The translations under genes and the position numbers were made by a program. From Myxococcales bacterium (GTDB lineage: Bacteria; Myxococcota_A; UBA9160; UBA4427): DNA of 54,830 nucleotides. The notes under the pieces are model-generated. The model saw only the letters and a program-made list of their open reading frames with translations. It was not told where the DNA came from and did no database searches. Below are positions 8,651-17,667 of this stretch, one piece after another (the stretch's first letter is position 1; each line of letters starts with the position of its first letter). The DNA is taken from NCBI GenBank assembly GCA_014240165.1, contig JAAZXM010000024.1, positions 1 to 54,830 of the forward strand. The letters run 5' to 3'.

Positions 8651-9577
8651 TCAGTCTTCGCCCTGTTGAACCTCGAAAATAGTCCGCACTTTCGAAGGGC
8701 CGACCTGGCATGGCCTGGGATCATGGCGCGCCCAGCGTGCCGGGGTGCCTCGAATCAGGCGGTCGCCATGAGGGCTCTTGCGGACGAGGTCGGTGTAGAC
8801 GAAGGCGTCGGCGGCGGAATAAGTCTGGAGCAGGAGTGGCCGTTCACAATTGGATTGATTCTTCGCTGAGCCGTGCACGGTCCGGCAGTTGTGGACCGTA
8901 ATGGTCCCTGCGGGTCCAGTCGGGTAGATGGCGCTGGCTGTATCCAATTTTTCGCAGTCCCGATCACTCAAGCAGCCCACCCACTTTTCGCCATCGTATT
9001 GGTCGAAAAGGTCCAATTGATGGCTTCCTGGAATGAAGCCCACGTTGCCCATATCGCCGGAGACGTCTTCCAGGAATACGCCCAGGGTCAGGGGGGTGTA
9101 GTTGGTATGCGGCCAGAATTGGATGTCCTGATGCCATTTGACTTCCTCGCCGCCCCCGGGCGCCTTGAAGTTCAACTTGCTGTGGTGAAACTTGATATCC
9201 GTTCCGATCAGGTCCTCGACGATGTCTACCAGGACGGACTCGCTGACGAATTCCCAGAACGTGGGATGCAGGTCCGCCGGGGAGACCAGCCGGCGGAGGC
9301 GCGGGGTCTCCGGGGTATGGTCGGACTCCAGGTCGAAGAGCGGAGTTGATTCCTTCAGCGATCGACTTTGCTCGACGAATTCGGCGCTGACATGTCGGAG
9401 ACGATTGATCCAGGCGTCGTCGAGCAGGCCCGGGAGCACGATGAATCCGTCGCGCTCATACGCAGCACGCTGGTCTTCGGACAGGATCTTGAGCGCCTGC
9501 CCTTCCGCCGAAGTGATCCGCTGTGCTTGGTCAGGCAATCTAGGTCCGCGAAGCCTCGATGCTCGGGCGAGCCGCAA
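8651..9577 (-). CDS. Phytanoyl-CoA dioxygenase (PhyH) family oxygenase
   Basis: A non-haem Fe(II)/2-oxoglutarate oxygenase of the PhyH family, expected to hydroxylate an acyl-CoA, fatty acid or secondary metabolite. The iron triad is visible: His149 and Asp151 in WHQD, and His235 in RTVHGSA. Arg246 in NCERPLLL suits 2-oxoglutarate binding. The double-stranded beta-helix core spans about residues 40-290, the usual family length. The ATG at 9577 lies inside the upstream GST gene (38-base overlap). A TTG at 9538, just after the GST stop, would give a shorter protein starting near the conserved ILSEDQRAAYERDGF and may be the true start. Sharing a strand and junction with the GST gene implies one operon. 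Confidence 0.88.
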   Translation of the reverse strand: MRLARASRLRGPRLPDQAQRITSAEGQALKILSEDQRAAYERDGFIVLPGLLDDAWINRLRHVSAEFVEQSRSLKESTPLFDLESDHTPETPRLRRLVSPADLHPTFWEFVSESVLVDIVEDLIGTDIKFHHSKLNFKAPGGGEEVKWHQDIQFWPHTNYTPLTLGVFLEDVSGDMGNVGFIPGSHQLDLFDQYDGEKWVGCLSDRDCEKLDTASAIYPTGPAGTITVHNCRTVHGSAKNQSNCERPLLLQTYSAADAFVYTDLVRKSPHGDRLIRGTPARWARHDPRPCQVGPSKVRTIFEVQQGED

Positions 9578-10160
9578 CGCGCGTATACCACGCCTGGAGA
9601 CGCTCGAGCTTGGGGTTCAGGGGTTGCCCCACGCTGCCCCCGAATTCGAGAAAGGCGTAGAGAAGAACGTCGGCCAGGGTAAAGCGTTCTCCGCAAATGA
9701 ACTCGTTATCCCCGATTTGCTCCTCGAGCCACGCGAGCCGCTCCTGGGCATAGGCTTTGAGGTCGTCGGCGGCCTGGGGGAAGGTCCGCATGCGGTCTTT
9801 GAACAGGCCGTGGCCTTCGGCTCCCCGGAAAGCAGTGGTCAGGGGCTCATTGATGTTCAGGTCGATCCGTCGAGCCCACATCCGAGTTTCGGCCCTCTCC
9901 TGGGCGTCGTCGCCAATCAGGCTCGGTGCGGAACCGACTTCGTCGAGGTATTCGCAAATCGCTGTGATCTCGGCGACGAAGCTGCCGTTATCCAATTCGA
10001 GAGTCGGAAGTTGGCCGCTTGGGTTGCGGCTGAGGTGGTCGGCCTGGCGATTCTCGCCCGCCATCAGGTCCACCTGCTCTAGCGGGATATCGATGCCCTT
10101 CTCGGCCATGAAGATGTGGACGACCCGCGGGTTGGGTCCGAGACCGGTATACAATTTCAT
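9540..10160 (-). CDS. Glutathione S-transferase
   Basis: A cytosolic GST of about 206 residues. The N-terminal thioredoxin-fold domain starts MKLYTGLGPNPRVV and has the cis-Pro and glutathione-contact region (SGQLPTLELD, then VAEITAICEYLD). The C-terminal helical domain carries the ERFTLADVLLYAF motif that packs the core. ATG at 10160 is chosen over the upstream ATG because aaggggt sits at ribosome-site distance. It may conjugate glutathione to electrophiles or serve as an isomerase in a degradation pathway. It leads the PhyH gene, and is divergent from bioA across about 180 bases. Confidence 0.88.
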   Translation of the reverse strand: MKLYTGLGPNPRVVHIFMAEKGIDIPLEQVDLMAGENRQADHLSRNPSGQLPTLELDNGSFVAEITAICEYLDEVGSAPSLIGDDAQERAETRMWARRIDLNINEPLTTAFRGAEGHGLFKDRMRTFPQAADDLKAYAQERLAWLEEQIGDNEFICGERFTLADVLLYAFLEFGGSVGQPLNPKLERLQAWYTRVAARPSIEASRT

Positions 10161-10340
10161 TGAGAACCCCTTGTGGAATTTTGGAGGGCGAGCTTGCATT
10201 GGCCCGCGTAGGTTGAGGGATCAAGTTCGCCCAGGTTTGGCACGACCGCAAAGAGGTGTGGGGCGGCTTCGCCATTTCCGAAAACGATTCGAGAGTCGCC
10301 TGATTTCGCTGGCTGCAGCGCCAAGCGAAGGAGAGCAAAT

Positions 10341-11618
10341 ATGAGCATGTTGGAGCGTGACCGTCGCAGGGTCTGGCATCCCTATTCGCCGCCTCAGGCC
10401 GGTCCTCTTTTCGAAGTGGTGGCCGCCGAGGGCGTCCGTCTTTCCCTGGCGGACGGACGCGAATTGATCGACGGGATGTCCTCCTGGTGGGCCGCGATTC
10501 ACGGCTATCGGCATCCCGTGATCGAGAAAGCGGTGGCGGAGCAATTGGAGCGAATGCCCCATGCGATGTTTGGCGGTCTGACCCACGAGCCGGCGGTCAG
10601 GCTCTGTGAGCGCCTTGTGGAATGGGCTCCCGGCAACTTCGAGCGAGTTTTTCTGTCGGATTCCGGCTCGGTGGCGGTTGAGGTGGCGATCAAAATCGCC
10701 CTGCAATACTGGATGGCACGGGGCGAATTCGGCCGCCAGAAATTGCTCACCGTTCGCGGCGGCTACCACGGTGATACTTTCGCGACCATGGCGGTTTGCG
10801 ACCCGGTCAACGGGATGCACGAGCTTTTCGGCGCGAACCTGAAAAGCCACCTTTTTGCCGAACGCCCGGCTTGCCGGTTCGAAGAGCCTTTCGAGGAACG
10901 GCATATCGAGGATTTCGCCCGGACTCTACGCTCCCATCGCCGCGAAGTCGCTGCAGTCATACTCGAGCCCGTAGTCCAGGGAGCCGGGGGCATGTGGTTC
11001 TATTCGCCAGTTTATCTTCGGCGGGTTCGTGAACTCTGCGATGAGATGGGGGTCCCGCTGATCCTGGATGAGATCGCGACGGGTTTCGGGCGAACAGGAG
11101 AAATGTTCGGATCCAATCATGCCGAGGTTTCCGCCGATATCCTCTGTTTGGGGAAGGCGTTGACCGGCGGAACCCTCACCCTGGCTGCCACCCTGGTGAG
11201 CGACGAGATCTGCGGAGTGATCGCCGAGGGCGAGCCGGGTGCTTTGATGCATGGGCCCACCTTCATGGGCAATCCCCTGGCGTGTGCGGCCGCGGGCGCC
11301 AGCCTCGACCTGCTGGAGACCACCCCATGGCGGAATGCCGTCAAGAGCATCGAGGCCCAACTCAGGGTCGAATTGGAACCCTGCAGGACTCTTCCCGGTG
11401 TCGCCGATGTGCGTACGCTCGGGGCGATAGGCGTGGTTGAGTTGGCCGAACCGGTGGATATGGCGAAAGTTCAACCCGCGTTCGTTGAGCGCGGAGTATG
11501 GCTCCGCCCCTTCGGCCGGCTGGTTTACGCCATGCCCCCCTATGTGATCTCTCCCGCGGATCTCAGTGCGTTGACAGGGGCCATCCGCTCTGTGTTGGCG
11601 GAAGTGCATTGCGCCTGA
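10341..11618 (+). CDS. bioA: Adenosylmethionine-8-amino-7-oxononanoate aminotransferase
   Basis: A PLP-dependent class III aminotransferase of 425 residues. It matches BioA, which makes 7,8-diaminopelargonate from 8-amino-7-oxononanoate in biotin synthesis using S-adenosylmethionine as amino donor. BioA-typical segments are WHPYS near the start, SSWWAAIHGYRHP, the PLP region SDSGSVAVEVA, the DEIATGFGRTG turn and Lys272 in LCLGKALTGG as the Schiff-base lysine. ATG at 10341 has aaggagag upstream. No other biotin gene is nearby, so it is an orphan here. A role with another amine acceptor cannot be fully excluded, but the motifs favour BioA. Confidence 0.9.
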   Translation: MSMLERDRRRVWHPYSPPQAGPLFEVVAAEGVRLSLADGRELIDGMSSWWAAIHGYRHPVIEKAVAEQLERMPHAMFGGLTHEPAVRLCERLVEWAPGNFERVFLSDSGSVAVEVAIKIALQYWMARGEFGRQKLLTVRGGYHGDTFATMAVCDPVNGMHELFGANLKSHLFAERPACRFEEPFEERHIEDFARTLRSHRREVAAVILEPVVQGAGGMWFYSPVYLRRVRELCDEMGVPLILDEIATGFGRTGEMFGSNHAEVSADILCLGKALTGGTLTLAATLVSDEICGVIAEGEPGALMHGPTFMGNPLACAAAGASLDLLETTPWRNAVKSIEAQLRVELEPCRTLPGVADVRTLGAIGVVELAEPVDMAKVQPAFVERGVWLRPFGRLVYAMPPYVISPADLSALTGAIRSVLAEVHCA

Positions 11619-11687
11619 TGGCAGATCCTCTTTCGGTTGCCGTCGACCCGCGTTGAGTTTCGAAGGAGGGGCCCCGCCCCGCGGCCC
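11619..11687. terminator. Possible bidirectional terminator between convergent genes
   Basis: A long GC-rich inverted repeat, GTTGAG (11652-11657) and CTCAAC (11687-11692) with internal ggggcc/ggcc complementarity, lies between the bioA stop and the convergent TetR stop. There is no T-tract, so it may act by strong structure only or not at all. Confidence 0.3.
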
Positions 11688-12332
11688 TCAACCCTTGGGT
11701 TCTTCTGCGGGTGGGTAGAAGAGGTCGAGCATCGCGTCCACGTGCGCATCGATCAAATCGGGATCGGTCGAATTGCGATTGGTCAGGCATTCGAATTCAT
11801 TGGCCATCACGTAGGGGAGCGCTGACGAGCCGACGATCATGTAGTAGAGATGATCGGCTCGACCCGAACGCCCGTAGCCATTGGCGACAGCTCGGGTTGT
11901 CTCGCTCTTCATGTACTCGAAATTGGGCCGAATATGATTTTCCACGAGCCAATTCGTCCGTGGGTTGGGCGAAATCCCCTCCTGAAGGACGATCTGGAGC
12001 AATTCGGGGTGCTCTGCAGTGAAGCGAATATATTCGCTGAGCATAAAGCGGGTTTGCTCCCGGCTGTCCAGGTCCTTCGATTTCGCCCGGGCCAGTGCCA
12101 TACATTCGGCGAAGCGCCCGAAAATATCGTTCGCAGCGGCCTTCCAAAGGGCTTCCTTCGTGCGAAAGTGGTAGGGCAGAGAAGCCAGGGCGACCTGGGC
12201 TTTCTGGGCAATGGCGCGGGTAGTCGCCCCTTCGAAGCCCTTCGCCGCGAAGATCTCCATCCCTGCAGCGATCAATTTGGCTCGGGTGGCTTCGCTTCTC
12301 TTCTGCTGGCTTCGGTCCTGTTCTCCGCTCAT
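11688..12332 (-). CDS. TetR-family transcriptional regulator
   Basis: A one-component repressor of about 214 residues. The N-terminal TetR helix-turn-helix runs from EATRAKLIAAGMEIFAAKGF to the recognition helix region (VALASLPYHFRTKEAL). The C-terminal ligand domain is typical in length. ATG at 12332 (MSGEQDRS) is preferred over the long upstream frame because it has an agaggaag ribosome site, and the upstream stretch has no TetR features. It is divergent from the acyl-CoA ligase operon across 236 bases. It probably represses that operon and itself, with an acyl-CoA or its acid as a plausible inducer (inference from context). Confidence 0.9.
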   Translation of the reverse strand: MSGEQDRSQQKRSEATRAKLIAAGMEIFAAKGFEGATTRAIAQKAQVALASLPYHFRTKEALWKAAANDIFGRFAECMALARAKSKDLDSREQTRFMLSEYIRFTAEHPELLQIVLQEGISPNPRTNWLVENHIRPNFEYMKSETTRAVANGYGRSGRADHLYYMIVGSSALPYVMANEFECLTNRNSTDPDLIDAHVDAMLDLFYPPAEEPKG

Positions 12333-12568
12333 CGCGTTCTTCTTCCTCTTGTGGAAGACCGAGGGATCTCCGGATCTAGAGCCCGTAGACTCGGGCACTG
12401 TATCAAACGAGGCTCGAGTCCGGGGCAAAGAGTTTTCTGGGCACGGAGAACATCTTTCATCCGCCCTCAGTGGGACTATCCTCTCGACTTCGCTTCCAAG
12501 CGTGTGCGATCGACCGAACTGAAGCCGTCATCCGGGCGGCCCCAGGAAGCTTCAAGGAGACCAGCCTC
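12333..12568. promoter_or_regulatory. Divergent promoter region of TetR gene and ligase/tungstate operon
   Basis: The 236 bases between the outward-facing starts should hold both promoters and the TetR operator. One short inverted repeat is visible (GCCCG at 12381-12385 and CGGGC at 12392-12396). A strong ribosome site (aaggaga, 12554-12560) precedes the ligase ATG at 12569. Confidence 0.4.
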
Positions 12569-14110
12569 ATGTATCCCGGCGCCGTTGCAAAGCGTGTCCC
12601 CGACAAACCTGCCTTTATCATGGCGGCGAGCGGTGAAACCGTCACTTATCGCCAATTGGATGAGCGCTCCAATCAGGCGGCGCAGCTCTTTTGGTCTTTG
12701 GGGCTCCGGCCCGGTGACCACATCGCCTTTTGCATGGAAAATCATCCTCGCTTCTTCGAACTCTGCTGGGCCGCCCAGCGATCGGGGCTCTATTTCACGG
12801 CGATCAGCTCGCGCCTGACGTCAGGAGAAGCCGAGTACATCGTCAATGATTCCGAGGCCAGGGTTTTCGTGACATCCGCCGCGAAGGCGGACTTGGCAAG
12901 GGAACTCGTGGGTCGCTGCCCTGGCGTCGAAGCTCGCTATATGACGGACGAAGTCATCGAAGGGTATACGTCCTGGGAGGAGGCCGTGGCCTCGCAGCCC
13001 ACCGAGCCACTTGAAGCGGAACTCGAAGGCGCCCAAATGCTTTACTCCTCGGGGACGACGGGTCGGCCCAAGGGCGTCAAGCACCCACTCAGCAAGGCCA
13101 GCGCCGGCTCGCCCCCGCCCTTGATGATGTTGATCACGGCCGCCTACGGGGGAAACGAGGACTCGATCTATCTCTCCCCTGCCCCGCTCTATCACGCAGC
13201 GCCCCTGGCATACAACATGGCCTTCCAGCGGGTCGGTGCCACTTGCATCATCATGGAGAGCTTCGATCCAGTCGAAGCTTTGCGTCTCATCGAAGCCCAC
13301 GGTGTGACCCATAGCCAGTGGGTACCGACCATGTTCGTCCGCATGCTCAAGCTGCCCGAAAGTTCGCGAATCGGGTATGACCTTTCGAGTCTCCAGGTCG
13401 CGATTCACGCCGCGGCGCCCTGCCCGGTTCCTGTGAAAGAAGCCATGATCGATTGGTGGGGCAACGTGATCCACGAGTATTACGCCGGAACCGAAGGGAA
13501 TGGTTTCGTGATGATCAACAGCGAGGAGTGGCTCGAGCATAGGGGCAGCGTCGGTCGCAGCCCGAACGCCGTGATCCATATCCTGGACGATGAAGGGCTC
13601 GAACTCTCTCCGGGAGAAATCGGAACGATCTATTTCGAGAGCGACGTCAAATTCGAATACCACAACGCTCCGGAAAAAACGGCGAATGCGACGAGCCAGC
13701 AGGGATGGACGACGCTGGGAGACGTGGGCTATGTGGACGAGGAGGGTTGGCTCTACCTCACGGATCGCAAGGCGCATATGATCATTTCCGGTGGGGTCAA
13801 TATCTACCCCCAGGAGGCCGAGAACCGGCTCATCACCCACCCCAAAGTGCAGGACGTCGCGGTGATCGGCGTGCCGAATGACGACTTCGGCGAAGAGGTG
13901 AAAGCGGTGGTCCAGCCCATGGACATGATGGATGCAGGGCCCGAATTGGCCGAGGAATTGATGGATTTCTGTCGCCAGGAACTGGCGGCCATCAAGTGCC
14001 CACGAAGCATCGACTTCGAGGAAGAGTTGCCCCGGCACCCGACGGGTAAGCTCTACAAACGCCTGCTCAAGGATCGGTATTGGGAAGGCCATCCTTCCCG
14101 AATCGTTTGA
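12569..14110 (+). CDS. AMP-forming acyl-CoA synthetase (ANL superfamily)
   Basis: A 513-residue ligase that should activate a carboxylic acid to its CoA thioester via an acyl-adenylate. The ANL core motifs are present: the phosphate loop (YSSGTTGRPKGVKH), the A5 region (YYAGTEGNG), the hinge and A7-A8 block (GDVGYVDEEGWLYLTDRK, then MIISGGVNIYP) and the A10 lysine in PTGKLYK. The sequence resembles FadD-type ligases seen in steroid or branched-acid degradation, but the substrate is not determined. ATG at 12569 is backed by the aaggaga site 8 bases upstream. It leads a same-strand run of six genes, with a 46-base gap to the next. Confidence 0.92.
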   Translation: MYPGAVAKRVPDKPAFIMAASGETVTYRQLDERSNQAAQLFWSLGLRPGDHIAFCMENHPRFFELCWAAQRSGLYFTAISSRLTSGEAEYIVNDSEARVFVTSAAKADLARELVGRCPGVEARYMTDEVIEGYTSWEEAVASQPTEPLEAELEGAQMLYSSGTTGRPKGVKHPLSKASAGSPPPLMMLITAAYGGNEDSIYLSPAPLYHAAPLAYNMAFQRVGATCIIMESFDPVEALRLIEAHGVTHSQWVPTMFVRMLKLPESSRIGYDLSSLQVAIHAAAPCPVPVKEAMIDWWGNVIHEYYAGTEGNGFVMINSEEWLEHRGSVGRSPNAVIHILDDEGLELSPGEIGTIYFESDVKFEYHNAPEKTANATSQQGWTTLGDVGYVDEEGWLYLTDRKAHMIISGGVNIYPQEAENRLITHPKVQDVAVIGVPNDDFGEEVKAVVQPMDMMDAGPELAEELMDFCRQELAAIKCPRSIDFEEELPRHPTGKLYKRLLKDRYWEGHPSRIV

Positions 14111-14156
14111 GCTCACGCCAGGACAAGGCCCCTTCCCCAGCGGCAAAGAGGAGACA

Positions 14157-15590
14157 ATGTCCCAGGTTATTCGCGATGCCAGTGAGTCGATTCATTGGGA
14201 CGAGGAGGTGGATGTCCTTGTCGTGGGTCTCGGTGTGGCGGGTGCGGCCGCAGCCCTGGAGGCTTCTGCCTGCGGCGCTGACACCCTGGTCCTGGAACGG
14301 GCGGGCGGCGGGGGCGGAACCTCCGCCATGTCGGGCGGAGTCGTCTATCTCGGCGGCGGGACGGGGCTGCAAAAAGCATGTGGCTTCGAGGATTCCGCGG
14401 AAGAGATGTTCAAGTACTTGATGGCCTCGACGGGTCACGCGCCCGATGAGGCGAAGATTGAGCTCTATTGCGAGGGCTCCGTCGATCACTATGACTGGCT
14501 CTGTGCCCAGGGAGTCCCCTTCAAGCCCACCTACTACCACGGGACCAGTGGCGAGCCGCCCACCGACGACGGGCTCGTGTGGTCGGGTGCTGAGAACGTC
14601 CATCCCTTTAACGAAATCGCCAGGCCCGCTCCCCGGGGCCATGTTCCCCAGGTGGAGCACCAGGGTGGCCCGCTCTTGATGGAAAAACTCTGCGCTGCGG
14701 TGGCCGCCAGCCCCGCGCGAATCGCGGCCAATCATCGGTGTACCGCGCTCTATCAGCACAGCGACGGGCGGGTCGATGGGGTCGCTTGCGAGAGTTTCGG
14801 TGAGGAGCGCAAGATTCGGGCCCGAGGAGGCGTGATCCTGACCACGGGTGGTTTCGTTCTGAATGACGAAATGCTTCTGAAGCACGCGCCCCTGGCCCTG
14901 CGCTGCGGCATGCGGGTAGCGGCCACCGGGGACGACGGCAGCGGGATCCGCCTCGGGATTGCCGCCGGGGGCGAGACCATTCACATGGATTCCGTCTCGA
15001 TTTCCCTGCCCATCACCCAGCCCTGGGGCCTCAAGCGGGGAGTGCTCGTCAACGAGCGGGGGCAGCGTTTCATCAACGAGGACACCTACTATGGTCGCCT
15101 GGGTGAAGCGGCGTTGCTGCACAACCAGGGTCGAGCTTTCCTCATCGTGGACGATGACGTATTCGAAAAGCCCGAGTACATGGACGCCGTTGCGGGTGCG
15201 GGGGAGACCCCGGCCGAACTCGAGAAGGAACTCGCCCTGCCCCCGGGAAGCCTCGTAGCCACATTGGATCTCTACAATACCCACGCCGCGAAGGGAGAGG
15301 ATCCCGTTTACCACAAGGCGGCTGATTACATCCAGCCCCTGGTGAACTCGCCCTTCGGCGCCTTGGACTGCACCACAGAGAAGGCGCTCTACGCGGTCTT
15401 TACCCTGGGCGGCCTGCATACCGATACCGAGGGCCGGGTGCTCGATCCGGAAGGCGGTGCGGTGGAGGGTCTCTTTGCCGCGGGTCGCACGACCTCGGGA
15501 TTGGCGGTGGGGGGCTATAGCAGTGGTCTTTCCCTGGGCGACGGGTCCTTTTTTGGGCGCCGCGCCGGTCGGCTTGCTGCTGAGGGTTGA
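14157..15590 (+). CDS. FAD-dependent dehydrogenase/reductase of the fumarate reductase/3-ketosteroid-dehydrogenase type
   Basis: A 477-residue flavoprotein. The N-terminal Rossmann motif VDVLVVGLGVAGAAAALEA binds FAD, followed by the pyrophosphate loop (GGGTSAMSGGVVYLGGG). C-terminal FAD-closing motifs are GGLHTDTEGRVLD and GLFAAGRTTSG, then YSSGLSLGDGSFFGRRAG. This layout is shared by fumarate reductase flavoprotein subunits, 3-ketosteroid-delta1-dehydrogenases and related enzymes acting on C=C bonds next to a carbonyl. Together with the acyl-CoA ligase before it, a role in ring or side-chain oxidation of a lipid is plausible. No haem-binding or signal sequence is seen, so it is probably cytoplasmic. 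The true substrate is unknown. Confidence 0.88.
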   Translation: MSQVIRDASESIHWDEEVDVLVVGLGVAGAAAALEASACGADTLVLERAGGGGGTSAMSGGVVYLGGGTGLQKACGFEDSAEEMFKYLMASTGHAPDEAKIELYCEGSVDHYDWLCAQGVPFKPTYYHGTSGEPPTDDGLVWSGAENVHPFNEIARPAPRGHVPQVEHQGGPLLMEKLCAAVAASPARIAANHRCTALYQHSDGRVDGVACESFGEERKIRARGGVILTTGGFVLNDEMLLKHAPLALRCGMRVAATGDDGSGIRLGIAAGGETIHMDSVSISLPITQPWGLKRGVLVNERGQRFINEDTYYGRLGEAALLHNQGRAFLIVDDDVFEKPEYMDAVAGAGETPAELEKELALPPGSLVATLDLYNTHAAKGEDPVYHKAADYIQPLVNSPFGALDCTTEKALYAVFTLGGLHTDTEGRVLDPEGGAVEGLFAAGRTTSGLAVGGYSSGLSLGDGSFFGRRAGRLAAEG

Positions 15591-15640
15591 AAGTTCGGGT
15601 TCGCCCGCTTGATGACAAAAAAGAAGGAGCCACTCCGCCG

Positions 15641-16765
15641 ATGGAAGATCTCGCGAGCCGAAAGGCCTTTGCCGAATTGCTGTCCCTCCTCCACGAGGCG
15701 GACGAACGCTACTTGGGCCCGGAGTGGGGTCTCGAGAGTGCGGATGACATTGCGGGGGGCTTTCGTTCGCTGATGCACGTCTTGCAAGGGGGCCTTTTCA
15801 GCCATTTCGAAGAGGAGACGAGGCATCCGTATTTCCGCCGGATCGTTTCACCCACCCGGAAATTCACCGGAGATAATGCCGACGCGGTCTACTACGAGAC
15901 GGCGATCGATCCGAGCCTCACCTACCGAGTATCGGGCCGCACCGGCGGAGCCGTGTATACGTCTCTGACCCTCGAAGCGGGTACCCAGGAAGGCGCTTTC
16001 GGAACCCATACCGCCGGAGTGATCAACGACGAGCAATTCGAAGTCGGACCGGACGGCGAATTCGAAATCATTCTGGGAGGCCCGCGACAAAGGGCCAATT
16101 GGCTGGAAGTTCCCCCGGAAGCCAACCGCATCACCACCCGGCACTATTTCGAGAATGAAGCCCACGCCGCCAACGACCCGGATATATCGATTCCACTGAA
16201 AATCGAAAGTCTCGAAACCCAAGCCCCGCCGGCGCGTCCCGACGACGCCAAGGTCGCGGCGGGCATCCGGCGGGTGACGAATTTTGTGCGCAGTCGAACC
16301 CTGGAGATGCCCAGGCCCGGGGAGCGCGAACAACCGCCCTTCGTCTCCACCGTCCCCAACCAATTTCCGACACCGATCAAGCCTGGCAACTTCGCCCTGG
16401 CCGCGGCGGATGCCGCGTATTCCATGGCCCCCTATCTTCTCGGGCCCGATCATGCCCTGGTGATCCGGGGCCGCTGGCCCGATTGCCGCTGCGCGAATAT
16501 CTCTCTCTGGAACCGGCACATGCAAACGTATGATTTCACCACGCGTTCGGTTTCACTCAACCGGAAACAGACACGACTCGAGCCCGGAGGCGATTTTCGC
16601 ATGGTGCTTGCGCATCGGGATCCCGGCGTGCCGAATTGGCTCGATACCGAGGGGCGAGCGTTCGGACTGGTCTTCTGGCGGTTCATGTTGCCCGAGGGCG
16701 CGATTGAAAAGCCCGAAGCCGAGTTGGTGAACTTCGATCAGATCGCTCAGGGCCCGGCGTCTTGA
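15641..16765 (+). CDS. DUF1214-domain protein
   Basis: A protein of about 374 residues with the DUF1214 signature near the C-terminus (PNWLDTEGRAFGLVFWRFMLP) and the family-like GRWPDCRCANISLWN segment before it. The family has no firmly assigned activity, although members recur beside lipid and steroid genes. I see no signal peptide from the ATG at 15641. A TTG at 15587, overlapping the previous stop, is the only longer option, and the extra residues look non-native. It follows the flavoprotein by 50 bases, and its stop overlaps the tupA start codon (TTGA), which strongly suggests translational coupling to the tungstate importer. Confidence 0.8.
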   Translation: MEDLASRKAFAELLSLLHEADERYLGPEWGLESADDIAGGFRSLMHVLQGGLFSHFEEETRHPYFRRIVSPTRKFTGDNADAVYYETAIDPSLTYRVSGRTGGAVYTSLTLEAGTQEGAFGTHTAGVINDEQFEVGPDGEFEIILGGPRQRANWLEVPPEANRITTRHYFENEAHAANDPDISIPLKIESLETQAPPARPDDAKVAAGIRRVTNFVRSRTLEMPRPGEREQPPFVSTVPNQFPTPIKPGNFALAAADAAYSMAPYLLGPDHALVIRGRWPDCRCANISLWNRHMQTYDFTTRSVSLNRKQTRLEPGGDFRMVLAHRDPGVPNWLDTEGRAFGLVFWRFMLPEGAIEKPEAELVNFDQIAQGPAS

Positions 16766-17664
16766 GCCGGAGGTTCTTCGCAGCCGACCGGGCGCGGGAC
16801 ACTCTGCGCCGGGGACCGGCGGCATTGGGTCTCCTGCTCGCGCTGCTTCTGGTTGCCGTCGCCGGGGCAGCCTCCGCTCGCGCGGAGGATTCGCCGCGCT
16901 CCGTGCTGCTGGCCACGACCACCAGCGTGCAGGATTCCGGCCTGCTCGAGGTGCTGCTTCCGGTTTTCCGGGAGCAAACCGGAATTCGCGTTCAGGCGGT
17001 GGCGGTGGGAACCGGGGCCGCCCTTCGCATGGGGACCGAGGGCAATGCGGATTTGCTCCTGACCCACGCCCCCGAGGCCGAGAAAACCCTGCTTCGCGAG
17101 GGGGTGGTCTCCGAACGGGTCGAGATCATGGAGAACTATTTCGTGCTTGCCGGGCCCAGCGATGATCCCGCCGGAGTCGCGCAAGCGTCCGGTGTCAAAG
17201 AAGCCCTGAGGGCCATTCGCGACCAAGAACAACCCTTCGTGAGCCGGGGCGATGATTCCGGCACCCATAAACGCGAAAAGGCGCTCTTTCGCGATGCGGG
17301 AATCGACCCCGACCTGCGCTGGCCCGGCCTCACACGAACGGGTTCCGGCATGGGAATCTCCCTTCAGGTCGCGGGCCAGAGGGAGGCGTACATTCTTTCG
17401 GATATGGGAACCTTTCTCGCCTTCCAAGCGCGCACGGGCCTGGTGACCCTGAGTCGGCGCGAGCCCGCACTGCGCAATGTCTACGCCGTATTGATCGTCA
17501 ACCCGGAGCGGTTTTCGGGCGTTCGCGCAAAAGAGGCGCGCAAACTCGCGAGTTTTCTTCAGGGCGTGGCTGCCCGGGAGGTGATGGGCCAATTTGGCAC
17601 GGAGCGTTTCGGTCGTCCTCTCTTTGAGCCGCTGGCTTCGCTTCCGGCGATCGCAGCGCCCTGA
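16762..17664 (+). CDS. tupA: Tungstate ABC transporter substrate-binding protein
   Basis: A periplasmic oxyanion-binding protein of 300 residues. It begins with a basic N-terminus and one long hydrophobic stretch ending ASARA (signal peptide). The mature part opens with the TupA signature LLATTTSVQDSGLL, where Thr/Ser contact the oxyanion. It also keeps the second ligand motif FVSRGDDSGTH, the pair that separates tungstate-selective TupA from ModA. The start is a TTG overlapping the upstream stop (TTGA); there is no better in-frame start before the signal peptide. tupB follows after 3 bases. It is expected to supply tungstate for tungsten enzymes. Confidence 0.9.
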   Translation: MSRRFFAADRARDTLRRGPAALGLLLALLLVAVAGAASARAEDSPRSVLLATTTSVQDSGLLEVLLPVFREQTGIRVQAVAVGTGAALRMGTEGNADLLLTHAPEAEKTLLREGVVSERVEIMENYFVLAGPSDDPAGVAQASGVKEALRAIRDQEQPFVSRGDDSGTHKREKALFRDAGIDPDLRWPGLTRTGSGMGISLQVAGQREAYILSDMGTFLAFQARTGLVTLSRREPALRNVYAVLIVNPERFSGVRAKEARKLASFLQGVAAREVMGQFGTERFGRPLFEPLASLPAIAAP

Positions 17665-17667
17665 GGC

